NCBI GenBank assembly: GCA_037974335.1
Contig: CM075760.1
Span: forward strand, 58,743,812-58,807,811
Direction: 5' to 3'
DNA from: Prionace glauca
Taxonomy: Eukaryota > Chordata > Chondrichthyes > Carcharhiniformes > Carcharhinidae
Length of the DNA: 64,000 bases
The notes under the pieces are model-generated. The model was not told the DNA's origin and searched no databases. It saw only the letters and a program-made list of their open reading frames with translations. Below are positions 43,541-54,525 of the stretch, piece by piece; the first letter of the stretch is position 1, and each line of letters begins with the position of its first letter. The translations under genes and the position numbers were made by a program.

Positions 43541-43860
43541 AAGAAGAACAAAGAACAACCCAGCACGGGAAACAGGCCCCTCGGCCCAACGAGCCCGCGC
43601 CGCCACATCACCCTACACCTATTCTACCCTGCATATCTATGAATGGAACCCTACTCAGTCAGATTCAGGGGAGAATAGTGTCAATTTGGTAAAAACCGAT
43701 TAGCCTAAGAGCACATCTTTGGGGTGTGGGAGGAAACCGGAGCGCCCGGAGGAAACCCACGCAACCACAGGGAGAATGCACAAACTCCCACAGACACAGG
43801 CCCAAATCCATGTGTCTACACAGCTAGCAGTGCTAGTCACCGAGCTGTTGCGGCGCCCTT
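43541..43860 (-). mobile_element. V-SINE variant, minus strand
   Basis: Plus strand: AAGAACAAAGAACAACCCAG, GCCCCTCGGCCCAACGAGCC, TGGGGTGTGGGAGGAAACCG, CGCCCGGAGGAAACCCACGC. Mirror of 25262-25580 and of the same subfamily. Confidence 0.8.
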
Positions 43861-44074
43861 CTACCGGTCCAGGATCAAGCACACACACCGACATGAAGTA
43901 CTAGGCCACTCCTGGAACTTCCAAGAGCAGCCCACGCACGACCCGCCGTGTGAATGCCCCTCGTTTGACACGAGGTGGACCTCCACCTGTGGAATAAAGA
44001 CAAAAATATTAATCTTACAGCCTGCCTTTCCGGTGTCTCCCGAGGTTTAACCCTATTTAATATCCCCTACCATA

Positions 44075-44235
44075 TCCCTCCATTCTCGTTTCACTCATGT
44101 GCCTATCTAACTGCATCTTAAACGAGTCCAACGTTCCTGCCTCCACCACCCTACTCGGTAGCGCGTTCCAGACCCCCACAACTCATGTCTGCCTCTCCAT
44201 TATTTCCAACTTCCAATACTTCCCTGAACCTCAAC
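44075..44235 (-). mobile_element. CR1-like LINE fragment
   Basis: ATGTGCCTATCTAACTGCAT, CTGCCTCCACCACCCTACTC and TAGCGCGTTCCAGACCCC match the complement of a CR1 polymerase tail (N-LP ... F-R-LD). Confidence 0.5.
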
Positions 44236-44489
44236 ACCTCATCTAGGCTATAAATTCTCTTCTTTGCGTGTAAAAAGTGTTGGATTGAACAGGGTGAGGT
44301 GAAGCTGTTTGTTTAGTGACTGTAATTGATGTGAGTCTCCATGGGTCTGATTAGTGTGCCTGGAGGGATTTCCCCCTTCGAATAATAAGGGATTCCGTTC
44401 AATGTGTTGTCCCATTGAGTCAGCGGGAGCGACAACTCCAACACTAACAGCGATCAGCGGCTGTGGAGACAGAGGGAGGGAGAGGAGAG

Positions 44490-44635
44490 ATCAGAATCCG
44501 GGAGCAATGGCCCAGAATGTTCCAACAGTGGATCAGAATCTGGGGACAATGACCCAGAGTGTTCCAACAATTGATCGGAATCTGGGAACAATGACCCAGA
44601 GTGTTCCAACAACTGATCGGAATCTGGGAACAATG
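44490..44635 (+). repeat. 42-bp (14-codon) tandem repeat upstream of or within GPR139-like gene D
   Basis: About 3.5 copies of a 42-base unit (CAATGACCCAGAGTGTTCCA ... CGGAATCTGGGAA). In the frame of exon 1 it reads NLGTMTQSVPTIDR repeated. The unit length is a multiple of three and no stop interrupts it up to the receptor-like sequence, so it could be a translated N-terminal extension or an open 5' UTR. Confidence 0.8.
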
Positions 44636-47600
44636 GATTGGAAGTTTCCATTCATGCACGAGGGAATACACTATTGGATTTATTTGTTTACCTTAGATAA
44701 TTGGATGATGCCATTAGATGTTCGGATTGAATGTCTACTGAAGGCGATTCAGTACGTTTATTATCCCATCTTGGCGATTGTTGGAGTACCGGGTAAGTCC
44801 CTGTCTGGAATTGTAACAGTCCGACTGCCACTGGAATCGGAGCAGGCAGGGGTCAGAGCATGGGAAGGTCTGTTGAACACGGGTAGGATTTTGCAGTTTT
44901 CGGAAAAGTGAGGCTGTAAAGTTCTGTCCCCAGTTCCTAATTCTAGAAAGGCTGTTTAACTGTATTGATTTCCTTGTCATTTACTGTACTGGGTTTGCTG
45001 CTCTTGTTGTTTCTGTTGAATCCCTATATCCAGTTATTAATTCTTTCAGCCGCTGACAATTGTCTCAGGGCCTATGGGCTAGGGTGTCTTCTGTGTGTTG
45101 TGACTATCCATAGACATGTGACCTAACACTAATCCTTTGTGAGAAAAATATAAAGCAGAATGGTTTTTTACCATCTACATGTAACGCCAGCTCACTGCCA
45201 ATTGCCCACCCAGTCACCACGCTGCAGAATGCATTTTATTGATCATGTTTGCACAGCAGGATCTCAAGAGAAAACATGTTTCGTATTGAAATTCATTCAT
45301 CAATGTCACAAGTATGCAAACATTAACACTGCAATGAAGTTGCTATAAAAATCCCCGAGTTTCCACGCTCCGGCACCTGTTCAGGTACACTGAGGGAGTA
45401 TTTAGCACGGCCAATGCATCAAACCATCACAACTTTCAGATTTTTGGGGGAAACCGGAGCACCTGGAGGAAACCCACGCAGACACAGTGAGAACGAGTAG
45501 ACTCTGCACACTCAGTAGCCAAGCCTGAAATTGAACCAGGGAGCCTAGTGCTATGAGGCAACAACAATGTCCCATGCACCACCACAAACTTTCCTGGAGT
45601 CACAGAAACACTAACATACATGTATTAATAGAAACATTTACTGATAGAAGCAATCAGATTTAGACACTTACTCCCACTCTCACACAAATTCAGAAGCCAA
45701 AATTGTTGTAAGCCTCCGGAATACCACACACTTAGGAGCACTCATCAGGTACTCTGGTGCTCACACACACACACACGCACACACACACACACTTACACAC
45801 ACACACACAGACACATGCATAGGAATAATGGTGTTAATGGCTGAGCTGTCGTTGAAAAACATGAGTCGGCGTTACAGGGTTGACTGTAATGTCAGAGAGA
45901 TGGTATTTTGGACCTGTTGTGGATGTAGTGAACTGTAGTGGATCCAGGAAATCTGGGAAGCCAGAACTGATTCATGCCATGACTAACCTTTTCATGCATT
46001 TCATAATATTGGATGTCGGAGTCACAGGATGAGAGTCATTAGGCAGCTTGCTTGGCTTTTCCTTTGCTACTGGCCTTTTTTTGAGTTTTTACCTGGTGCA
46101 TATATTGACAACATTCCTGCCATGAGAGGACTCATGGAGATGTAAATCTAATAGAGATTCTGCGCTTCAGGGCATCAGGATCTCCCTCTGCCAACTGTTA
46201 GTATTGTCCAGAGGAAATGGTCAAACCAACACTGTTTGGTACCAGCTCTGTTGTGGGAGTTGTCAGTGAGCTGTCTGAGAGACAACAGATTACCACCTAC
46301 AGGACTCCACTCCGCATCTTCTGTTAGGGTTTACTGCCTCATCCTTCTTACCCTCCAAATCCTTCACCTATTTACATGTAGCTGAGTAAGGATTAACGTT
46401 GAGGACTCCCTGGAAAGCTCTTTCCCAAATGTTAACGTTGTGTCACTACCAAAGAGCAGTACGGTGGCATAGTGGTTAGTACTGCTGACTCACAGCATCA
46501 GAAACCTGGGTTCAGTTCCATTTTTGGGTCATTGTCTGTGTCGAGTTTGTACATTCTCTCTGTGTCTGTACAGGTTTACTCCAGATGCTCTACTTTCCCC
46601 TCACACTCCGAAAGACGTACTGGCTTAAAAAATGTATTCCAATTGTTGTGATAATGTACTTTAAAAAAAAACATCGTAAGTCTAAATGGCAATTCCTTCC
46701 ATTGAATCATATCTAATTTTATTCTGTATTTCCTTCCTGACAGTGAACATAATCACAATTGTGACACTGAGGAGCAGAAACTGTGGTCTGTCCAAATGTG
46801 TCACTCATTACCTGGTTGCCATGTCAGTGGGGGATCTGCTGGTCATTATCCTCGACCTGATAATGAGACACATTCCCATTGTTTATCACGACCACTTATA
46901 TTTCGTACAGTCGTTCCCCGTGTGTAACATCCATGCCGTCCTGCTTTATGCAGCCACTGACTGTTCTGTCTGGTTCACCGTCACTTTCACCTTTGATCGA
47001 TTTGTGGCCATTTGTTGTCCCAAGCTGAGAAGTAAATATTGCACTGAGAAATCGGCGTCTGTGGTTCTGGGAACAGTGACAGTGCTGAGCTGTTTAAAGA
47101 ACATTATCTGGTATTTTATGTTATTAAATACATATCGGCTGCAGAACCTCCCCTGGTTTTGTCACACCACATTTGGTGTTATGTACTCTCTGGTCTGGGG
47201 AACAATCGAGTTCCTCCATTACATTCTAAACCCGTGTGCCCCATTCGCCCTGATTCTGCTGCTCAATGCTCTCACCGTCAGACACATTTTAGTGAGCAGC
47301 AGAGCCCGCAGGAGACTCCGGGCTCACCGCAGCGGTGAGAATCCAAGAGACCCAGAGTTGGAGAGTCGAAGGAAATCCATCATTTTCCTATTTGTTATCT
47401 CAGCCAATTTCATTATCTTATGGTCAATATTCATGGTTTATTCAGCATGGAATCGCATGTATGATTTGGGGTTGAATTTTACATTAGACTTTTATGTTAT
47501 GGAATTGGGCTTCATGCTGCAACTCACAAGTTGCTGTACAAATACTGCTATTTACGCTGTGACACAAACTCAGTTCAGGCAGCAGCTAAAAAATCTACTG

Positions 47601-47651
47601 AAATATCCCCTTACTGCAATTTTCCATTCAATAAGGCCTGAGAGGAAATGA
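44633..47651 (+). CDS. GPR139-like receptor D, two exons
   Basis: About 355 residues if translation starts at MDWKFPFMHEG (44633); later starts (44654 or MMPLD) or an earlier one through the 14-residue repeats (frame open from 44354) are possible. Exon 1 ends 44792, phase 1, at a GTAAGTCCC donor inside YVYYPILAIVGVP. The 1.95-kb intron ends TTCCTGACAG; exon 2 (46744-47651) continues VNIITIVTLRSRNCGLSKC. TM2 SVGDLLVIILDLI; TM3 FTFDRFVAICCP (DRF for DRY); TM5/ICL3 ILLLNALTVRHILVSSRARRR; TM6 FLFVISANFIILW; TM7 SCCTNTAIYAVTQ (NTAIY for NPxxY). Cys pair: VCNIHAVLLY and WFC. Frame intact and likely functional. Closest by eye to gene A. The intron holds V-SINEs and a CA-repeat. Confidence 0.88.
45355..45592 (-). 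mobile_element. V-SINE in the intron of gene D
   Basis: Plus strand: TTTAGCACGGCCAATGCATC, GGGGGAAACCGGAGCACCTG, GAGGAAACCCACGCAGACAC, AGTGCTATGAGGCAAC, ATGCACCACCA. Complement of a full head-plus-core SINE. Confidence 0.78.
45765..45812. repeat. (CA)n microsatellite
   Basis: CACACACACACACGCACACA and similar, about 48 bases, in the intron of gene D. Confidence 0.9.
46452..46630 (+). mobile_element. V-SINE in the intron of gene D, near the acceptor
   Basis: GCAGTACGGTGGCATAGTGG, box-B-like GGGTTCAGTTCC, GTGTCGAGTTTGTACATTC, degenerate V core TACAGGTTTACTCCAGATGC. It ends about 115 bases before exon 2. Confidence 0.75.
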
Positions 47652-47689
47652 CAACAACAAGACCTCTGATTCTTCCTATTGGGCATTCA

Positions 47690-48440
47690 AACTGTAAATC
47701 AACAAACAGCCTCACAGAGATAGAAAGACTGACAGATAGATAGAGAGGACAATGTTAGCAACAGTGAGATTATTAGACAGAGAGTGGCAAAGAGAGGGAA
47801 AGGCACGAAGACTTGGAGAGCAAAGAATTTGAAAGAGTTTCTAACAGGTACAGGAAAATAAACAGGGAGACAATGAGATAGAAGAGAGACAAAGACAGAG
47901 CCTCACAGAATGTGAAAGACAGAAATAGTGAGGAAAATGGCGAGGGAGATAAACAGGGAATGAGAAAGACAGAAATAATGAGGAAAATGGCGAGAGAGAT
48001 ATACAGGGAATGAGAAAGGGAGATAGAGGAAGACAGATTGGAGTTTGTAATACGAGAGGGAGAGGGAGACAAGGGGAGTGGGGGAACCGGAGGCAAAAAG
48101 GGATGCAGAAGGAAATAGCCTGAGACAGATAGAAACAGAGATATCGAGACACAGAGCAGGAGTGAATGGGAAAGAGTGGGACTGAAAAAGCACAATGGAC
48201 AAAGCAAGAGCAAAAGTCAGAGTGAGGTGGGAGGGGGGGGGCAGAGAGACAAATAAATTAAAGAGGGACAGGGAGTGGGAGTAGGAGAGTGACACTGGGG
48301 GGTGGGTGCAGAAGAGACAGAGGGAGAGTGGGGGAGAGGCGGAGAGACAGCAAAAGACAGAGTGAAACATCGAGAGAGACAGAGGCACAGAGAGACATAG
48401 AGAAAGAGTGACAGAGAGAGAGCCACAATAAACATAGAAA
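47690..48440 (+). repeat. purine-rich (GAGA) low-complexity tract
   Basis: Plus strand almost entirely A/G with AGAGAGA motifs. A duplicated block (GAGGAAAATGGCGAGNGAGAT) lies at about 47930 and 47980. Minus-strand Ser/Leu/Phe-rich ORFs are artefacts. Confidence 0.8.
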
Positions 48441-48719
48441 GAGGTAGAGAGATTTATCTGAGGAATTCAACGGCAACCATCAGGTGGAGCTTTGGAATAT
48501 GAGCTCCCTGATTGAGGCAGTTAATGCTGTCCAATCAAGGAGCCCAGCAGACATGCATAGTATGATGCGTCGAGGTTACCGGAATTCAGGATGTGCATAC
48601 TCAGGTGTGGATGTGATGGACTGTAGGTTTTATCACTTGAGTATTAATGCAAGAACTCAGCTAATGTTCTGGGCACATGGATTCTGATCACGTCACTGCA
48701 GATGGTGGAACTTAAGTAA

Positions 48720-49125
48720 ATATATCTGGAGTTTAGAATTCATTAGTGACCATAAAAACATTGTCCATTTTCAGAAAGACCCATCTGGTTTATCAATGTC
48801 ATGATATGGATATGCTGGCGTTGGACTGGGGTAGACACAGTAAAAAGTCTGACACCAGGTTTAAGTCCAATCGATTTATGTGATAGTAAATTCACTAGCT
48901 TTCGAGGTTACCCTCTTCGTCAGGTGAATGTTCGCCACCAGAACTCTCCATTCACCTGACAAAGAGAGTAACCTCGAAAGCTACTGAATTAACTATCAAA
49001 TAAATCAGTTGGACTTAAACCTGGTGTTGTCAGACTTTTTATTGTGTCTATCAATGTCCCAGGGAAGGGCCACAGCAATGTGGTTGACACTTCATTACCG
49101 TCTGAACATGGGCAACTAGGCAGCA
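48720..49125 (+). mobile_element. tRNA-type SINE (second family), split by an insertion
   Basis: GTGACCATAAAAACATTGTC, AAAGACCCATCTGGTTTATC (left part) and CCCAGGGAAGGGCCACAGCAATG, TGGTTGACAC, GGGCAACTAGG (right part) are consecutive parts of a common shark SINE. 48801-49048 interrupts it. Other pieces of the family lie at 51080-51180 and 54165-54525. Confidence 0.7.
48801..49048. mobile_element. foldback element made of two inverted Penelope-type ends
   Basis: 248 bases flanked by a perfect 10-base target duplication TATCAATGTC (48791-48800 and 49049-49058). The left arm (48830-48930) and right arm (48948-49040) are inverted copies: GTCTGACACCAGGTTTAAGT against ACTTAAACCTGGTGTTGTCAGAC-type, and TCGAGGTTACCCTCTTCGTC against AGAGAGTAACCTCGAAAG. 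Each arm carries a hammerhead-like core (minus: CTGACGA 48917-48923 with GAAA at 48900-48903; plus: degenerate CTGACAA at 48956-48962). Confidence 0.82.
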
Positions 49126-50626
49126 GAGTTGCAAAGGAAGATGCCTTGAGTTAGCTCCAATTAACGGACACTGGTCATATCCCCAGTGGAAGAGACGGTA
49201 ATCATGAATTTTTCCAAAACTCCCCCAATGGCAGCCAATAATATTTGGCTTTGGATACAAAATTACCCAGTCCTGAATAAACTGAAGCAGGGAGCGCTGA
49301 TGGGGAAACCAAAAGGTCGTTACAGCCTGAATTGTGCCCATATTGGAGTGGCAGAGGACAGTTGACTGTGGAAGATGGCACACGCCGATTGGGTTCAAGA
49401 CAGTCATCCTGAGCCAAGGTTCACCATCCCATCTTCGCGGTACTCGTGGCCACCCACGAGTGACAAACTGAATAACCTCCAAATTGCCGTGCCTGTGGCC
49501 AGGTATGAATACAGATATTTGGTCGTGGGTCAGTGTTGGCAATGTCAACAAGGGACGAATGTCACCAGTCACTACTCTTCACACTTGGGAATGGCTGGGA
49601 CGGCCGTTGACGTGGCTGCACATGGTCAGTGCCGGACCATTCATGGGGTCTATGATCCTGATAATGGGAGATGCTGATTCACAATGGATGGCCATACAGA
49701 GGGTGAGTTCATCAAACACAAGGACAAGAGTGGAGAAACCTCACTCCTCTTTCTTGACACCCGGGATCCCACAGATGTTGGTTTCTGAACATGGACCTCA
49801 CTTCAACTGGCAGGACTTTGTGCATTGCAACAAATTGAACAGAATTTGACACGTTAGGACAGTGCCCATATTCCCCATCATCCAACGGTCTGGCAGAAAG
49901 AGCGGCCCAAACAGTAAAAAGAGGTTCAAAAAACTATCCCACTGCCTCCTTTGACACCAACCTATCCAGATTGCTCTTCAATTACAGGACAACATCCCCC
50001 CAATCACCACTCCCCTCCCCTCTTCAACAAATGGAATAGCACAAGCAGAGTTCCTCATGATCACTTTTCCCAAAGTCTAATTTTCCGAGGGTGGGAGCTG
50101 ACACCCAGAGCCGTTTCCATCAACTGGGACAGGCTGTTAAAGGCAGTTGTTAGGCTATTAGTTAAGAATCATGGCAATGGATACGCTGGTTATGAGACAC
50201 GTTCAGGTCAGGAACAGGGCCAGATTCCTATCAAGTCCGCTTGGGAGATACCATCCTATGGGAATGTTTCAAACATCTACAAACCGTGAAACCCCAAGAC
50301 ATGCAGGGAAAATCAATTCCCGGCACACCCGGAACTTTCAGGTACTTTCAGAATTCCAGATGCTCTGGCTCCTGCTCTCCATCTCCACCAGTGAGAAACT
50401 CGGAGTCTGAAATGGACAGGGCGGGTTTAGCCTCTCGGCCATATTGTCTCCCGATAAAGGGAACTCGGGCCACAACGCTCATGGTGGAAGAGGCGAGCTC
50501 CGGTCTGTTGAACCCCACTCACCTCCGAGGCTGAGCAGGAGGAACCAGACCCAGCAGTAAAATTTCAAAGAAAGGCTTCCAAGCCGGTCAGCCCTCGGCG
50601 GTTACTCAGACCGAGAGGGGGAGGGG
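49105..50626 (+). mobile_element. Gypsy-type LTR-retrotransposon fossil (integrase region)
   Basis: Old remnant of Metaviridae (Gypsy) pol. Recognisable integrase-type parts: GPFMGSMILIMGDADSQWMA, VSEHGPHFNWQDF and a segment corresponding to the usual HPSSNGLAER motif. A region with the look of the pol C-terminal tail follows toward 50560. Broken in many places and clearly not active. A purine tract (about 50612-50626) precedes a TG-starting sequence, as a polypurine tract precedes a 3' LTR. Reverse transcriptase and gag were not recognised. Age: old, judged by overall decay. Confidence 0.65.
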
Positions 50627-51000
50627 TGTCATAACTTAAAATTGATTAATGAGTTGGACATAACCAAGTATGAACTTCGGAACTGAGGCCTGTGAAATCT
50701 GCCTTTTGAGGGACCTCCACAGACTGTAAGTTGCAGAGAGTGAAACGCTGAGAGTTGGGGAAAGTGTGGGAGTTTAGGGAAGTGGGTGGAGAGGTGTTGC
50801 TGTGTCTTGTGTCCCTTACCATCCCGTCCATACTGCCATTTCCAGTTGGGTCGGTGTCTATCAGGTATTATAGTTCAGAAAGTGACTTGGAACCAACCGA
50901 AGCAGCTGATTCGTGAGTAAGTTCTTGGAAGGGAAACTGAGAAAATTTTCTGAGAAGCTCCTACTGATGTCATAACCTCAGGACGGATTCCTCATGTTGT
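50627..51000 (+). repeat. possible 3' LTR of the Gypsy-type fossil
   Basis: Begins TGTCATAAC immediately after the purine tract, the usual place for a 3' LTR. Its right end could not be fixed and no 5' partner was seen in the window, so this is tentative. Confidence 0.3.
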
Positions 51001-51079
51001 TAATGTTCTAGGTACGAATCCGCTCAATGCAGCTGATGGAAGTTGAATCAAATAAAAATTGTCTGGAAATAAAAATCTA

Positions 51080-51180
51080 CTGATGACCATAAAACCATAT
51101 TTGATTGTCGAAAGGACCAATTCCTTTCACTGATGTCCTTTAGGGAAGGAAATCTACCAGGGAGAGGGGAATAAAGCAAA
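51080..51180 (+). mobile_element. SINE fragment (second family)
   Basis: GATGACCATAAAACCATATT, CACTGATGTCCTTTAGGGAA and GGAAATCTACC, the middle part of the SINE described at 48720-49125. Confidence 0.6.
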
Positions 51181-51289
51181 GGTGAATTAGCTGAAGTGGA
51201 ACTAGAGAAGGGCCAGTAAGACTCAGAGAAAGGACAGAAATAGTGTGGCTCCTAATTAAAGCGGGTCCGGCAGGCTGAAGTGCATTTGT

Positions 51290-53165
51290 TTCAATACAAA
51301 AAGTGTAACAGGTAAGGCTGATGGACTTGGAGCTTGGATTCGTTCTTGGAACTGTGATGTTGCTGCTATTACAGAGACTTGGTTAAGGAAAGGAGAGGAA
51401 TGACAGCTTAACGTACAAGGATGCCGATGATTCAAGCAGGATAGAAAATGATGTTACAGGGGAGGGACATTTTCAAGACTGGTAAGGAGAATATTGCAGC
51501 AGTACTGCAGGAGGACTGCACCCAATGTAGTTCGCATGGCTTATACAGCGAGGCAGTATGGGTAGAGTGCAGGAATAGGAAGAGTGTACTCACAAGATTC
51601 GGCATTTTCTATTGGCCTCCCAACAACTAGCGGGAGATTGAGAAAGAGATATGAATGAGAATTTGGCAAGATGCAAAAGTAACAGGGTTGTTGTGGTGGG
51701 AGAGTTAACTTCCTCAAAATTGACAGGGACTCATTTTGTGCTGAGTGTGTGGATGGGCAGAGTTTGTAAGGAGCATCCTGGAGGGCTTCCCAAAACATTA
51801 TAGAGATAGTCCAACTAGGGAAGCGGCTGAACTGGACCTGGAAATAGGGAATCAGCCTGGACAGGTGGTCGACATTTCAGTGGGGAGTAGTTGGGGAACA
51901 GAGACACAACTCAGTGAGTGTTAAGGTACGGACAGAGAAAGGTAAGTGTAATACTCAAGTGAAGACATTAAACTAGGGGATGACTAATTATAACAATATT
52001 AGGCAGAAACGGAAGAATGTAGATTGGGGCAAATCAACATCTGGCACGTGGGAGGCTTTCAAGTGCAAGTTGATAGGAATTCCGGACTGGCACATTCCAA
52101 TGAGAATGAAGGGTAGGTATCGCAAATTTCGGGAACATTGTAAAATGAGAGAAATTATGAGCCTCGTCAAAGTGGGAAAAAAAGTTTTTTTCTGTCCTAG
52201 GAAGACACAAAACAATTATGAAATACAAGGAAAGTAAAACGAAACTTAAGCAAAGACTAAAGAGGGCGAAAAGTGGTCACGAGAATTAATTTGCCGCAGG
52301 ATGGAAAAAAATCCGAAGGCGTTTTACACATATATAAAGGGCAAATGTTTAGCCAGGGAAGGGGTTGGCACACCCGAGGACAGGTGAGGGATTCTATGCG
52401 CGGATCCAGGGAAATGACGAGGTATTGAATACTTCACGTCAGTATTCACTAAAGAGAAGTACTTAGTGCATGATGAGTCTGGGAAAGGATGCACAAGTAG
52501 TTTGAGTCATGTTGAGATCAAAAAGGAGGAGATATTGGGGTTCTTGAGATACATTAAGGTAGATGAGTCCCCAGGGCCTAATGTGATATACCACAGAATA
52601 ATGCGAGAGGCCAGGAGGAAATTGCTGGGGTCTTGAGAGAAATCTTTGTATCATCACTGGCTATAGTGGAAGTATGAGGATTGGAGAATAGCCGATTTTT
52701 GTTTCGGAAGAATGGCAACAATAATCCAGGTAAGCACAGGCCAGTGAGTCAGTGGTCAGTGGTCAGGAAATTATTGAAGAAAATTCTTCGAGACAGGATT
52801 TAATCCCTCTTTGAAATAAGTGGATGTATTAGTGAAAGGCAACAAGCTTTTTTGAAGACCAGATCGTGTCTGACTAACGTGATCAAGTTTATTTTTTGAG
52901 GAAGTGACGAAGATGATTGATGATGGTAGAGCAGTGGATATTGTCTACGTGGACACCAGTAAACCCTCTGACAAGGTCCCTCATGGCAGAGAGGGACAGA
53001 ATTTGCAGTAAAATGAGATCAGAGGTGAGCTGTCTAGGTAGATGGAGAACTGGCTCAGTCATAGAAAACAGAATGTAGCTGTGCAAGTGTGCGTTTCGGA
53101 ATGGAGTGTTGTGGCTCAGGGATCAGTTCTGGAACCTTTGTTGTTTGACATGGATATATAAATGA
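51290..53165 (+). mobile_element. CR1-clade LINE including endonuclease region, heavily decayed
   Basis: 51300-51910 corresponds to the endonuclease part (CTATTACAGAGACTTGGTTAAG reads as TETWL). 51980-52330 matches the linker (YNNIRQ, STSGTWEAFK). 52340-53160 matches the RT, in broken frames: SPGPN, the SLTNVIK-type region, DIVYVDTSKPSDKVPHG and VVAQGSVLEP. Many frame changes and stops. It is the longest LINE copy in the window, extending further 5' than the others. Confidence 0.75.
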
Positions 53166-53224
53166 TTAGAAGGAAATTGGGGAATCAGCTTGGAGATAAT
53201 CGACACGTTGGGGGAAAGGTTGGA

Positions 53225-53307
53225 AAGCAGAGGATTGAATGGCGGGGCAGGCTCGAAGGGCCAGATGGCCTACTCCTGCTCCTATTTCTTATGTTCTTAT
53301 GTTCTTA
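53225..53307 (+). mobile_element. CR1-clade 3' end only
   Basis: ATTGAATGGCGGGGCAGGCTC, GAAGGGCCAGATGGCCTACTC and a (TTCTTATG)n tail; identical to the ends of the young copies. Extreme 5' truncation, about 80 bases. Confidence 0.85.
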
Positions 53308-53699
53308 TGATTTCAGGTAAATAGTGACAGGGCAAAAAGAACTAATTGGTTGAATGGACGAGTAATTTGCATATTTAAATTTATTGCAGAGAAAAGTTAC
53401 ATGATCAGTTTTGTTCAACAGAATGTGGAGAAAAAAATGGAAATGATGAAAAGTGAATATAGACGCCGAGGGACTTGAGTGAATATGTGTATAAATCATT
53501 CATGATGCAAGACAGGTTGAGACAGCTGCAAACAAAAAAAAGTGAATAGTTTTTGTCTATTGGGGAAAAGAATACAGAAGCAAGGAAGTTGTGCTAAATT
53601 TGTAGAAAACACTTGGAAAATCGTCAACCAAAAATTCGGTCCAATTTTCGGCACCGAACTCAGGCAGAATGTAAAGTCAATAGGCTGGATGGAAAGGAA

Positions 53700-54155
53700 A
53701 ACACGAGAATAAGTCCAGAGATCAGAAAGTTCAGTGACGAAAATATTTTGGAGAAGTTCGGACTAATTTCCTTGACAGGAAGTTGCTGATGTGACTTTAA
53801 CAAGGCATTCAAAATCCTGAGGGGTCTTGACAGAGTCGATAGAGAGAAACTGTTCAATGGCAGAAGGATCTTGACACAGAGGGAGCAGGTTGAAGTAAAT
53901 TGATGGAAAAAACATGGAGACATCAGGAAAAACATTTTCAGACAGTGAGTGATCCAGATCAGGAATGTGCTGTTTGAGAGTGTGGTGCAGGCAGCGCCAA
54001 TTAATGGGTTCAAAATGGGATTGGATAATTGTCTGAAAATGAACAAAATGCTAGACTGTGGGGTACAGAGTGTTCTTGGATGAATTGCTCCTTTCGAGGG
54101 CCAACACACACATGACGCTTCAAAATGGCCTTCTTCTCTGCTGTAAGTACTTTAT
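53700..54155 (+). mobile_element. CR1-like LINE 3' end, other subfamily
   Basis: CTTTAACAAGGCATTCAAAA, GACAGAGTCGATAGAGAGAAAC, CAGAAGGATCTTGACACAGAGG, GAGTGTGGTGCAGGCAG and the end GGCCTTCTTCTCTGCTGTAA. Old. Confidence 0.65.
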
Positions 54156-54164
54156 CAATGTTGA

Positions 54165-54525
54165 AAGGGTGACAGTGGCAGAGTGGTAATATCTCTGTGA
54201 GGGTAGGCCAATTTCTCAAGATAAATATTCAAGTCCAACTACAACAGCCTTCAAAATGCAATTACAATTTTGAATGTAAAGGTCATTTCCGTGATTGCGG
54301 CCATGACCTGAAATATATCAGATTCTTTAATGCCCTACAGAAAATAAAACTTTCCATCTTTTCTCAGTTTAGTCCAGAGGTGACTCTAGGCGCACACGTC
54401 CTTGGCTATTACGTGCCTATTATGATGGTCTAGAAAACCAGTAAATTCAATGTATTAGCGATTGTTAATATATGCTGGCCTTACCAGCTGGACATTCAGC
54501 CCATGAAAGAATGAGAAACAGCAAT
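54165..54525 (+). mobile_element. SINE (second family), head and tail visible
   Basis: Head GGTGACAGTGGCAGAGTGG (tRNA-like A box) and tail ATGCTGGCCTTACCAGCTGG ... CCCATGAAAGAATGA fit the SINE seen at 48720-49125. The middle is degenerate. Confidence 0.55.

Noticed and set aside
47773-48476. Ser/Leu/Phe-rich ORFs of up to 161 codons on the minus strand
   Set aside because: Complement of a GAGA-rich tract; composition artefact.
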